Source of the DNA: Candidatus Humimicrobium oleiphilum
GTDB taxonomy: Bacteria; Actinomycetota; Humimicrobiia; Humimicrobiales; Humimicrobiaceae
Length of the DNA stretch: 12,337 nt
Direction: 5' to 3'
NCBI GenBank assembly: GCA_002304935.1
Contig: DBPS01000049.1
Span: forward strand, 1 to 12,337
Position 1 is the first letter of the stretch; every line of letters begins with the position of its first letter. Below, in pieces: positions 1 to 6,600 of this stretch. The notes beneath the pieces are model-generated. The model searched no databases. It was not told the DNA's origin and saw nothing but the letters and a program-made list of their open reading frames with translations. Both the position numbers and the translations under genes were made by a program.

Positions 1-102
1 TTCAGCTGCGGCTGTTGTTTCAGCAGGAGCTGCCTGGCATCCAACAAAACCAAGAGTAAGAACCATTGCTATTACTGAGATAATCACGAGTAATTTTTTC
101 AT
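1..102 (-). CDS. lipoprotein, probable ABC-transporter solute-binding protein (5' end only)
   Basis: Only the first 34 codons are inside the window; the gene continues off the left edge. The visible start is a lipoprotein signal peptide: MKK, a hydrophobic stretch of about 16 residues, then a lipobox-like FVGC with the likely acylated cysteine at residue 22. An Ala/Thr/Glu-rich linker (APAETTAAAE) follows, as is common just after the anchor of Gram-positive solute-binding proteins. A good ribosome site, GGTGGTG, lies 5 nt before the ATG. The gene is divergent from a GntR regulator and a sugar kinase cluster, so a sugar-binding component of an ABC importer is the best guess. The mature domain is not visible, so the substrate and even the binding-protein call are inference. 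Confidence 0.6.
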   Translation of the reverse strand, partial: MKKLLVIISVIAMVLTLGFVGCQAAPAETTAAAE

Positions 103-170
103 TCAAACACCACCTTGAAAGATTGATAAAAGAAAAAATGATTTTTTAACCTTTAATAAAAAACTTGTTT

Positions 171-189
171 GTATTGTTAATGTCAATAC
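171..189. promoter_or_regulatory. candidate operator over the -35 box of the lipoprotein promoter
   Basis: GTATTG and CAATAC form a perfect 6-bp inverted repeat with a 7-nt spacer. On the minus strand the site contains TTGACA (186-181), an exact -35 hexamer for the divergent lipoprotein gene; a weak TTTTAT -10 lies about 19 nt further. The core TTAATGTCA (177-185) is repeated at 275-283 inside the palindrome at the regulator's own start. A repressor bound here would cover the transporter promoter. The site is seen; its use by the neighbouring GntR protein is inferred. Confidence 0.4.
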
Positions 190-272
190 TATTACCTTTG
201 AAAAACTACCAAAAATGGCTGGGTTTGAAGTTCATTATTTTTTAATATAAATTTTCTTTTTTAATAATAAAA

Positions 273-291
273 ATTTAATGTCACATTAAAT
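273..291. promoter_or_regulatory. 19-bp perfect palindrome over the regulator start codon
   Basis: ATTTAATGT-C-ACATTAAAT is a perfect dyad with 9-bp arms and a one-base centre. It ends on the A and T of the ATG of the GntR gene. Odd-length dyads with a TGT/ACA core are typical of GntR-type operators, so autoregulation by the adjacent FCD-family protein is the simplest reading. The palindrome also takes the place where a Shine-Dalgarno sequence should be. Confidence 0.5.
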
Positions 292-916
292 GGATTTAAA
301 AATTAAGCAATCTAATCTCAGCGCCGAAGCCTATAACAAAATAAAACTTTTGATATTGAATGGAAAGTTAAAGAGCGGCGAAAAAATAATCCAGGAAAAA
401 ATGGCTGAAAAACTAGGAATCAGCAAAATTCCTTTGATATCCGCTTTATCAATATTACAGAAAGAAAGACTCCTTACCTATGTCCCCGGAAAAGGTTTTT
501 GCGTAAGAAAAATACCTCTGGACGAATTCCACGATCTTCTCGATTTAAGAGGTGTGCTTGAAGGGCTGGCAGCAAAAAAATTATCAGAAAATATGACACA
601 GCTCCATAAAGATAATCTTCTTTCTTTTCTTGAAAATTTTAAAAAATATACAATAGAAAATAATGTCGACAAATATTCAGGAACTGATAAAAATTTTCAC
701 TTCTATATTATTGAATCCTGCGAAAATGCTTACCTTCAGCATATCAATAATTCATTTAATATACTTATTTTAATTTATTCAAAAGGATTTAAGTCAGATA
801 TGAAAGAAAGTGCTTCAGATCATGAGAGAATAATCAAGTGTATCATTGACGGTGACGGAGTTCGTGCATCAAATCTCATGATTGAACATTTTGAAAAAGC
901 AAAGGCATACTGGTAA
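290..916 (+). CDS. GntR-family transcriptional regulator, FCD subfamily
   Basis: The 208-residue product has the FadR/FCD layout: an N-terminal winged helix (about residues 10-75) and an all-helical ligand domain (about 80-205). The FCD metal site can be read as D133-x3-H137, H178 and H200, so a metal-dependent ligand such as a sugar acid or other carboxylate is likely. The recognition helix is unusual: where the family normally has R-T-P-V-R-E-A-L, this protein has K-I-P-L-I-S-A-L, so its operator may differ from the family standard. The ATG at 290 follows an in-frame stop directly (287-289) and has no Shine-Dalgarno site; it overlaps a 19-bp palindrome. The gene stands first in a row with a cupin and an aldehyde dehydrogenase and divergent from a lipoprotein, so it probably controls that locus. 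Confidence 0.88.
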   Translation: MDLKIKQSNLSAEAYNKIKLLILNGKLKSGEKIIQEKMAEKLGISKIPLISALSILQKERLLTYVPGKGFCVRKIPLDEFHDLLDLRGVLEGLAAKKLSENMTQLHKDNLLSFLENFKKYTIENNVDKYSGTDKNFHFYIIESCENAYLQHINNSFNILILIYSKGFKSDMKESASDHERIIKCIIDGDGVRASNLMIEHFEKAKAYW

Positions 917-967
917 TTCTTACTTATTAATAAATTTAAAAAAAACAGATAAGAAGAAGGGGTATAA

Positions 968-1351
968 ATGAAATATGTAGTAAATGTACAATCAATGAAT
1001 CCGGACCTGGACCCAAGATCACTGAGGGAAAGAGTCAAAAACAGAGACAAGGTAGTTCTGAGGGATACTTATTATCTTATTAATCCAGAAGATAAGGGAT
1101 GTGAATCAAGAAGACTTACCCTGGGGCATACGACTATATATCCGACAGGAACAACAACTGGCCATTCCCATGACGACATGGAAGAAGTTTATTATGTTGT
1201 AATGGGCGAAGGCACAATGGTTGTAGATAAAGATGAATATGAAATAAAGCCGGGAGATGCTCTTTATGTCCCGCCCGGAGTATTTCATACAACAAAACAA
1301 ACAGGGAATCTGCCGCTTGTGGTCGTATGGGTAACCTGTAAAATAGACTGA
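968..1351 (+). CDS. small single-domain cupin protein, function unknown
   Basis: This 127-residue protein is a single double-stranded beta-helix cupin. Motif 1 is complete: G-x-H66-x-H68-x4-E73-x6-G80. Motif 2 contains P-G-D-A-x-Y-x-P-P-G-x2-H, with H107 as the fourth metal ligand. An intact metal site implies a metal-binding enzyme or sensor rather than a dead fold. Start choice is clear: AGAAGAAGGGG precedes the ATG by 5-6 nt. The gene lies 51 nt after the regulator and 72 nt before the aldehyde dehydrogenase on the same strand, so the three are probably co-transcribed. Cupins of this size beside sugar genes can be isomerases, epimerases or ligand-binding proteins; the sequence does not say which. 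Confidence 0.85.
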   Translation: MKYVVNVQSMNPDLDPRSLRERVKNRDKVVLRDTYYLINPEDKGCESRRLTLGHTTIYPTGTTTGHSHDDMEEVYYVVMGEGTMVVDKDEYEIKPGDALYVPPGVFHTTKQTGNLPLVVVWVTCKID

Positions 1352-1423
1352 TTTTTTAGTATTCCTGATATTTGTAAAAACTCATACTTTAAATAATAAA
1401 TATATTCCAAGGAGAGTGGGTTA

Positions 1424-2866
1424 ATGTTAAAAAAACAAATACTGATCAATGGTGCCTGGGTGGATGCTGAAAACAAAGATGTAATAAAGGTTATAAATCC
1501 TGCATATGGAGAAGTCTTTGCAGAGGTCCCGAAAGCACATAAAGCTGATGTTGAAAAAGCTATAAATGCTGCAGCAGCAGCTTTTGAATCATGGTCTTCA
1601 CTTTCCCCTTCCAAAAGAGGAGCATATCTTCGTAAGGCAAGTAGTCTTGTATTTGAAAGAAAAGAAGAGATTGCAAAGCTTATGACAATGGAACAGGGCA
1701 AGCCCTATAAGGAAGCACTCGGAGAAGTTGAAAAAGGGGCGACTATTTTAAGATATTATGCAGAAGAAGGCGAAAGGATATACGGAAGAATAATAGCAAA
1801 TGAGGAAGAAGATTTTGAAAGCCGTGTCATATATCAGCCAATAGGTGTTGCTGCTGCAATTTCACCATGGAATTATCCTATCGAGCTTCTTGCATGGAAA
1901 GTCGGGGGCGCTCTTGCTTCAGGTTGTACAATCATAGCGAAACTTCCTTCAGAAACACCGCTTTCACCTCTGGCTTTTGCAGAATGCGTCCATGATGCGG
2001 GAGTGCCGGCCGGAGTGATAAATGCAATAACAGGCTCCGGTTCAGAAATAGGCCCTGTACTGTTTGACAGCAAAATTGTTAAAAAAGTGGCATTTACCGG
2101 TTCTACGGAAACAGGACATGAAGTGCTTAAGGGTTGCATACCTACTTTCAAAAAAGTATCACTTGAACTGGGCGGAAGCCTGCCTACAGTGATATGCAGG
2201 GACTGTAAACTTGATCTGGCTGTCAAAGGTTCGGTAAGAAGGTCATTCAGAAATATGGGCCAGATATGCATAGCAATAAACAGGATTTATGTCGAAGATG
2301 ATATTTATGAAGAATTCATTGAAAAATTTGTTGAAGAAACCAGAAAATTAAAAATCGGTGACGGCTCAAAAGAAGACTGCGATCTTGGACCTATGTGTAC
2401 TATGGGTGGAGTAAAGACATCAGTAAGCCATATCGAAGATGCGGTTTCAAAAGGGGCAAAAATTGCATGCGGAGGAAAAAAACCTGAAGGGGCGAAATAC
2501 GAAAAAGGATATTATTTTGAACCGACCATATTAAGAGATGTAAATCACGATATGCTCGTAATGAAAGAGGAAACTTTCGGTCCGGTTGTCGGAGTTATGC
2601 CATTCAGCACATATGAAGAAGCAGTTCAGCTTGCAAATGATTCAGTTTATGGCCTTGCCTCAATAATATTCACCGAAAGCCTGAGCCTGGCAAATTATCT
2701 TTCAAAGAAAATAGATTCCGGGAATGTAGCAATTAATAATGTTGATGCCGGCGTAATAAATGCTCCGTATGGCGGATGGAAGGACAGCGGCTTCGGGCAT
2801 GAGCATGGCCCTGAAGGACTTTATGAATATCTTCTTATAAAGCATATAAGAATCAGATATCTGTAA
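1424..2866 (+). CDS. NAD(P)-dependent aldehyde dehydrogenase (GabD/AldA-like)
   Basis: The 480-residue length is normal for the ALDH superfamily, whose members oxidise an aldehyde to a carboxylate with NAD(P). Landmarks are the oxyanion Asn150 in S-P-W-N, Lys173 of the cofactor site, the Rossmann signature F-T-G-S-T (224-228), the general base Glu248 in L-E-L-G-G, the nucleophile Cys282 in G-Q-I-C, and E-E-T-F-G-P. M-E-Q-G-K-P resembles succinate-semialdehyde and lactaldehyde/glycolaldehyde dehydrogenases. Small departures are S252 after L-E-L-G-G (often K) and K-L-P-S in place of K-P-x-E. AAGGAG at 1409-1414 supports the start. The last codons and the stop are made of the first unit of a degenerate tandem repeat. 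With a sugar kinase downstream, the substrate may be a short hydroxyaldehyde, but this is inference. Confidence 0.93.
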   Translation: MLKKQILINGAWVDAENKDVIKVINPAYGEVFAEVPKAHKADVEKAINAAAAAFESWSSLSPSKRGAYLRKASSLVFERKEEIAKLMTMEQGKPYKEALGEVEKGATILRYYAEEGERIYGRIIANEEEDFESRVIYQPIGVAAAISPWNYPIELLAWKVGGALASGCTIIAKLPSETPLSPLAFAECVHDAGVPAGVINAITGSGSEIGPVLFDSKIVKKVAFTGSTETGHEVLKGCIPTFKKVSLELGGSLPTVICRDCKLDLAVKGSVRRSFRNMGQICIAINRIYVEDDIYEEFIEKFVEETRKLKIGDGSKEDCDLGPMCTMGGVKTSVSHIEDAVSKGAKIACGGKKPEGAKYEKGYYFEPTILRDVNHDMLVMKEETFGPVVGVMPFSTYEEAVQLANDSVYGLASIIFTESLSLANYLSKKIDSGNVAINNVDAGVINAPYGGWKDSGFGHEHGPEGLYEYLLIKHIRIRYL

Positions 2867-2980
2867 AATTGAGATATCTATGCAGAATATCCATGCAGAA
2901 TTGATATATATAGCTGTAGAATTCCAGATATCAGCAGAATTAAGATATCTGTGCAGAATTGAAATATATCTGTAAAATTG
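2855..2980. repeat. degenerate ~19-bp tandem repeat array across the dehydrogenase stop codon
   Basis: Seven imperfect units follow one another, with approximate consensus AGATATCTGTGCAGAATTG. Starts are 2855, 2872, 2890, 2904, 2926, 2943 and 2962; lengths vary from 14 to 22 bp. The first unit encodes the last residues and stop of the aldehyde dehydrogenase. Units are contiguous, without spacers, so this is not a CRISPR array. A perfect dyad, AGAATTC-TG-GAATTCT (2981-2996), closes the array. Confidence 0.7.
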
Positions 2981-3318
2981 AGAATTCTGGAATTCTTTGG
3001 AAGGTTTCAAGCATAGTATTTGCAAGAAATGTCTGCGATATTTGAGCAATGCTGGCACGATGATGCTTGCTGATATTTATATGGTGATGGTATGACAATT
3101 GCGTGATATTTGAGCAGCCATGATTGAAAATGAGCTGGTGCCAAAGTACCTGAATCCTTATGTTTAAGTTTGGTTTGTTTTTAAGTGTAGAGAATTTTAT
3201 GAAGTTTCATATTTTATAAATTATTTTCATACTTTATAAATTTTCATATTAAGGAATTTTATAAAAAATTAAATATAATAATAAAAAATGTATAGTTTTG
3301 AAAGGATTAAGGTAATAT
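2981..3318. other. gene-free spacer between dehydrogenase and kinase, with short repeats
   Basis: No convincing coding sequence was found. Contents seen: the A/T-rich dyad at 2981-2996; a 12-bp direct repeat GATATTTGAGCA at 3037-3048 and 3104-3115; and an 18-bp direct repeat, TTTCATAYTTTATAAATT, at 3205-3222 and 3225-3242. TATAAT at 3274-3279 could be the -10 of a kinase promoter, but no good -35 is at the right distance. The distance from the dehydrogenase suggests the kinase has its own promoter. Confidence 0.5.
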
Positions 3319-4869
3319 ATGGCTGCTTCAAAAGAATGCATACTTGGTATCGATATAGGCACTTCTGCCACCAAATCAATAATAATAGATAATGAAGGGA
3401 AAGTCCTTTCTTCAGCATCTATGGAATACCCCCTGTATACCCCGCATCCCGACTGGTCGGAGCAGGATCCTTCAGACTGGTGGAATGCTACCATCAGGAC
3501 AGTAAAAGAAGCTATATCAAAAAGTAATATTGATGCAGGTTCAATAAAAGGTGTAGGTTTATCCGGACAGATGCACGGGCTTGTCGCACTTGATAAAAAT
3601 AAAAATGTAATAAGGCCGGCTTTTTTATGGAATGATCAGAGGACTTTGAAACAGTGCCAGGAAATCATTGAAATTGCGGGAGGCCTGGATAGCCTTCTGA
3701 AACTGACTAACAATACCATGCTGCCTGGATATACAGGAGGCAAGATATTGTGGCTGAAAGAAAACGAGCCATCAAATTATGAAAAGGCAATAATATTTTT
3801 AAATCCAAAAGATTTCATAAGGTTTAAAATGACTGGTGAGTTTGCAACAGAAGTTTCCGATGCTTCAGGGACCGGCCTGTTTAATGTCAAAGAAAGAAAA
3901 TGGAGCAATATACTTTTGGACAAGCTGGGAATTGATTTCAATTTACTTCCAAGGGCTTATGAATCTCCGGAAATATCAGGCTATACCACCAGAGAGTTTT
4001 TTCTACAAACCGGACTGCCGGAGCATACACCTGTGGCGGGCGGAGGAGGCGATGCCGTAATCCAGACAACAGGCAGCGGACTCATTGAAGAAGGAATACT
4101 CGGAATTACAATAGGGACATCAGGTATAGCTGCAATGGGAATGAATTCTTACAAATTTAATTCCACAGGAAATCTCCAGGTATTCTGCAATAACTCACCT
4201 TCCAAATGGCATATGATGGGAGTTACTCTTGCGGCAGGAGGCTCTTTGCAATGGTATAAGAATAATCTTTGCAAATATGAATTGAATTCTGCCAGGGAAA
4301 AAAATATAGATGTTTACAGAATTCTTGATGATGCTGTAACTTCTGAATCACCGGCAGGCAGTAAGAATCTTGTTTTTCTGCCATACCTTACAGGAGAAAG
4401 ATGCCCATATCCTGATCCTAATGCCAAAGGAGTTTTTATCGGTGCCACTTTAAGACATACTCATGCAGATTTCACCCGTAGTATTATGGAGGGAGTATCA
4501 TTTAGCTTAAAACAGGTATATGAACTGATGACGGATATGGATAAAAACCTTTCTGTAGAAGAAATAATAATCTCAGGGGGAGGCTCAAACAGCCCGTTAT
4601 GGAGACAGATAACTTCTGACGTATTCCAGTTACCTGTCAGAACGGTAAGCGGAAGTAAAGAAGGCGGAGCATATGGTGCGGCCCTTGTTGCAGGAGCCGG
4701 CTGCGGGATATGGAAAAATGTGGAAGAATCCATAAAAGTATTGAATGTCGAGAAAGAAACACTACCTAACAGCAGCAATAGCAAAATATATAAAGAGCTT
4801 TATGAGATTTACAAAGTATTATACCCTACCCTGAAACCAGTATTCGACAAACTCCACGGGGACGTATAA
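3319..4869 (+). CDS. xylB: xylulokinase-type FGGY carbohydrate kinase
   Basis: The 516-residue protein aligns by eye with E. coli XylB along its whole length; it would phosphorylate D-xylulose or a close ketose with ATP. Motifs in order: D12-I-G-T nucleotide-binding start, G-Q-M-H-G (83-87), L-W-N-D-Q-R (103-108), S-D-A-S-G-T (180-185), catalytic Asp245 in G-G-G-G-D, G-T-S-G (266-269), P-Y-L-T-G-E-R, G-V-F-I-G and S-G-G-G-S-N (419-424). The ribosome site is AAGG at 3309-3312. The natural end matches other members at about L-Y-P-x-L-K-P-V-F; the following H-G-D-V-stop is encoded by an interspersed repeat that begins at 4858. FGGY specificity is hard to read from sequence, so ribulose, L-xylulose or other ketoses remain possible. 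Regulator, dehydrogenase and probable sugar-binding lipoprotein upstream support sugar catabolism. Confidence 0.9.
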   Translation: MAASKECILGIDIGTSATKSIIIDNEGKVLSSASMEYPLYTPHPDWSEQDPSDWWNATIRTVKEAISKSNIDAGSIKGVGLSGQMHGLVALDKNKNVIRPAFLWNDQRTLKQCQEIIEIAGGLDSLLKLTNNTMLPGYTGGKILWLKENEPSNYEKAIIFLNPKDFIRFKMTGEFATEVSDASGTGLFNVKERKWSNILLDKLGIDFNLLPRAYESPEISGYTTREFFLQTGLPEHTPVAGGGGDAVIQTTGSGLIEEGILGITIGTSGIAAMGMNSYKFNSTGNLQVFCNNSPSKWHMMGVTLAAGGSLQWYKNNLCKYELNSAREKNIDVYRILDDAVTSESPAGSKNLVFLPYLTGERCPYPDPNAKGVFIGATLRHTHADFTRSIMEGVSFSLKQVYELMTDMDKNLSVEEIIISGGGSNSPLWRQITSDVFQLPVRTVSGSKEGGAYGAALVAGAGCGIWKNVEESIKVLNVEKETLPNSSNSKIYKELYEIYKVLYPTLKPVFDKLHGDV

Positions 4870-4907
4870 TTTGGCTCCAGACATTAAGGGACGTATAATC
4901 TGGTTCC
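4858..4907 (+). repeat. two tandem direct copies of the GGGGACGTATAAT repeat end
   Basis: Copy one (4858-4878) starts inside the kinase gene and provides its stop codon. Copy two (4888-4907) follows in the same orientation with a 29-bp period and begins with GGGACG. No inverted partner lies nearby, so these are solo ends or a truncated element rather than a complete inverted-repeat element. Confidence 0.85.
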
Positions 4908-5041
4908 AGAAGGACAAAGCCGGGGGAATGTATTGATTGGTCTAAGCTGCTATAGCCAGCCAGCAACAGGATGTCCATTGATAAAAAAAGAGTCAGACAG
5001 AAATTACTGTTATTATACTGGCAGGAAGGTTGGAAGATATA

Positions 5042-5506
5042 ATGCAAGAAAACCTTATTGCTCCTTGCGGGATGAACTGCAGTTTATGCATTACCTATCA
5101 GTTCGGGGAAAATGATTTTAACAAATATGGTTTTCATAGATCCTATTGCCCTGGCTGCATACCAAGAGGCAAAAATTGCACTTATATGTCTGATTGTTGT
5201 GAGCTGCTTGGAAAAGGAAAAATTCGATTTTGTTTTGAATGTGAAGCTTACCCATGCAAACGTTTAAAAACCCTGGACAAACGTTACCGCACAAAATATC
5301 ACATGAGTATGATAGATAACCTGGATTATATCAGAGATTACGGGATGGAAGCATTTCTAAAGAACGAAGATATAAAATGGAAGTGTCAGGAATGTGGTGG
5401 CAGGATATGCTGTCACAATGGATTATGCATGAATTGCAATATGGATCTATTATTAAAAAATAAAAAATACCGTTGGAATGCAGAGGAAAGTCCGAAAAAA
5501 GAGTAG
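5042..5506 (+). CDS. DUF3795-like cysteine-rich protein
   Basis: The 154-residue product carries 17 cysteines. The N-terminal A-P-C-G-M-N-C-S-L-C is the hallmark I associate with DUF3795. Further cysteines lie at 36, 39, 46, 52, 53, 64, 67 and 72, and a C-terminal zinc-ribbon-like group at 115, 118, 123, 124, 129 and 132. Metal binding (zinc or iron-sulfur) is likely; no reaction is established to my knowledge. I chose ATG 5042, with GGAAG five bases upstream, over the in-frame TTG at 5030, where the AGGAAGG site would abut the start codon. The next gene starts 12 nt after the stop, so the two form an operon. The 172 bp upstream hold two repeat ends and no clear promoter. Confidence 0.82.
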   Translation: MQENLIAPCGMNCSLCITYQFGENDFNKYGFHRSYCPGCIPRGKNCTYMSDCCELLGKGKIRFCFECEAYPCKRLKTLDKRYRTKYHMSMIDNLDYIRDYGMEAFLKNEDIKWKCQECGGRICCHNGLCMNCNMDLLLKNKKYRWNAEESPKKE

Positions 5507-5518
5507 AGGAGAAAAATC

Positions 5519-6013
5519 GTGCAGTCACTGAATGATTATGTCATGGAATATACAATGCAATTAAAAAAAGGATGCATCCAGAAAGCTTATAAAGGAATAA
5601 TGACATTTATGTCAGGACTAAAATCCTATATGGAAAGCAGGCATCCGGAATACTCTGCAGGCGCTTTGTATTTCGGATATATGGATATGACATATTTTGC
5701 TTTTACTCCTGTGGAATTAAAGAAAAAAAACCTGAAAATCGCTGTAGTATATCTGCATGAACAAAATAAATTTGAAGCCTGGCTGGGCGGAAGCAATAGA
5801 AAGATCCAGGCAGAGTATATTGAACAATTAAAGGATAAAGATATTGGAGCAGGCAGACTTTCACAGGTTAAACCGGGTGTTGATTCAATAATTGAGTTGG
5901 AGATTATTGATAGTCCCGATTTTAACCAGACCGAAGATTTAATGCAAAAAACTGAAATCAGGACAATTGAATTTACAGAAAAAATAATTTCAATAATCCA
6001 AGGGGACGTATAA
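5519..6013 (+). CDS. DUF7000-like hypothetical protein with repeat-derived C-terminus
   Basis: The 164-residue protein starts with GTG at 5519, preceded by AGAGGAG at 5505-5511 which overlaps the stop of the upstream gene. It resembles a family of about 160 residues that I know as DUF7000, with Y-x-M-x-x-K-K-G-x-I-x-K-A-Y-x-G near the start, A-L-Y-F-G-Y-M-D-M-T-Y-F-A-F-T in the middle and S-N-R-K-I-Q-A-E-Y after it. The fold appears mixed alpha/beta and soluble; no catalytic motif is evident and the function is unknown. The last three residues and the stop (G-D-V-stop) are encoded by an inverted-repeat element that begins at 6002, so the ancestral C-terminus has been replaced or trimmed. Family naming is from memory and less certain than the reading frame. 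Confidence 0.78.
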   Translation: MQSLNDYVMEYTMQLKKGCIQKAYKGIMTFMSGLKSYMESRHPEYSAGALYFGYMDMTYFAFTPVELKKKNLKIAVVYLHEQNKFEAWLGGSNRKIQAEYIEQLKDKDIGAGRLSQVKPGVDSIIELEIIDSPDFNQTEDLMQKTEIRTIEFTEKIISIIQGDV

Positions 6014-6088
6014 TCTAGCTCTTAAGTGATTACATCTATATTTACCACCTAATTAGGAAGAGCCAGATTATACGTCCCCTTGGATTAT
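5993..6088. mobile_element. 78-bp miniature inverted-repeat element with extended flanking dyad
   Basis: The element runs 6002-6079, with ends GGGGACGTATAATCTAGCTC (6002-6021) and, inverted, GAGCCAGATTATACGTCCCC (6060-6079). The dyad extends outwards by nine more bases, ATAATCCAA (5993-6001) against TTGGATTAT (6080-6088), which no other copy shows. The left side gives the DUF7000 gene its stop codon; the right side cuts off the methyltransferase remnant. The interior of about 38 bp is unlike that of the two long copies. Confidence 0.85.
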
Positions 6089-6268
6089 CAAACATCATGA
6101 CAAAAGGATGTTCCTCATAAATAAAATATGCCTTCCGGGTTTTTTAAATTGTTCATCCCAGTATTCTTTTTTAACTGACTGATGTCTGGGCATCGCCTCA
6201 TTCCAGGCTTCCCTGTTTGCCTGAGTAAATAATCCAATTTTTTCTGTATTTTTTTTATCAGATATCAA
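6081..6268 (-). pseudogene. SAM-dependent methyltransferase remnant (deleted, frameshifted, cut by a repeat element)
   Basis: Downstream of and slightly overlapping the Rieske gene, a TTG (6268) opens a frame whose residues 18-30 read N-R-E-A-W-N-E-A-M-P-R-H-Q, typical of the N-terminus of class I SAM-dependent methyltransferases. The frame continues to K-K-P-G (to 6134) and soon stops. In another frame, from 6131, the reading is A-Y-F-I-Y-E-E-H-P-F-V-M-M-F-D-N-P, like the region after the L-K-P-G-G motif of the same fold. The central SAM-binding part is therefore missing and the halves are out of frame. The second half ends exactly at the inverted-repeat element. An AGAAGGAG site precedes the TTG by about 12 nt, suggesting the intact ancestor was translated as part of the Rieske operon. 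Confidence 0.65.
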
Positions 6269-6587
6269 TTTTAAGCTTATCTCCTTCTGTTTCTATTTTA
6301 TAGACTCCAAGATCTTTGGTGCTTAATTTTAAAAATCCCATTTTTGGCCCCTGGATTGCAGTGCCGGTAGTAATATCAAATTTTGAACCATGTCTTGGAC
6401 AGGTAATTATTTTACCCTCAAGACTGCCCTTGGACAGGTCAGCTTTCATATGGGTGCATCTCGCATCAACAGCATAATAGCTATCTTCATAATTAATGAC
6501 TAATATTTCCTTTCCGTTATCCAGTTTGAAATATTTCATCTTCTCATTTAAAAAATCACTTTTATCAGCAATTTCTACAAAACTCAT
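6258..6587 (-). CDS. Rieske [2Fe-2S] ferredoxin
   Basis: The 109-residue protein is a stand-alone soluble Rieske domain that carries electrons. The cluster ligands are intact: C44-x-H46 and C63-x2-H66, followed by G-S-K-F-D. There is no signal peptide or membrane anchor, so it is cytoplasmic and belongs to the ferredoxin or NirD-like group rather than the bc1 type. AGGAGGAAGG lies just before the ATG. The upstream spacer to the flavoenzyme is occupied by a 176-bp repeat element whose left end (6601) touches the ribosome site, so any shared transcript must pass through the element. It may pass electrons to or from the adjacent iron-sulfur flavoenzyme; this is inference from position. Confidence 0.92.
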   Translation of the reverse strand: MSFVEIADKSDFLNEKMKYFKLDNGKEILVINYEDSYYAVDARCTHMKADLSKGSLEGKIITCPRHGSKFDITTGTAIQGPKMGFLKLSTKDLGVYKIETEGDKLKIDI

Positions 6588-6600
6588 TCCTTCCTCCTCT

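Noticed and set aside
1285..1701. 138-residue minus-strand frame over the cupin end and dehydrogenase start
   Set aside because: It lies antisense to strongly supported genes and has Ala/Ser-rich, low-information sequence.
2855..2980. Tandem array as a CRISPR locus
   Set aside because: Units are only 14-22 bp, diverged and contiguous; there are no unique spacers of constant length and no cas genes.
2981..2996. Dyad after the dehydrogenase as a rho-independent terminator
   Set aside because: The stem is A/T-rich with seven pairs at most and lacks a proper T run behind it.
2702..3058. Minus-strand open frame with repeated Y-I-S-I-L and Y-I-N-S-like peptides
   Set aside because: Its periodic peptide is only the translation of the DNA tandem array and of the dehydrogenase gene on the opposite strand; no ribosome site or family likeness.
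3118..3168. Short frame M-I-E-N-E-L-V-P-K-Y-L-N-P-Y-V as a gene remnant
   Set aside because: It is only about 15 codons with no recognisable family, so it cannot be told from chance.
4933..5115. 60-residue plus-strand frame before the DUF3795 gene
   Set aside because: No ribosome site, overlaps the real gene in another frame, and no recognisable motif.
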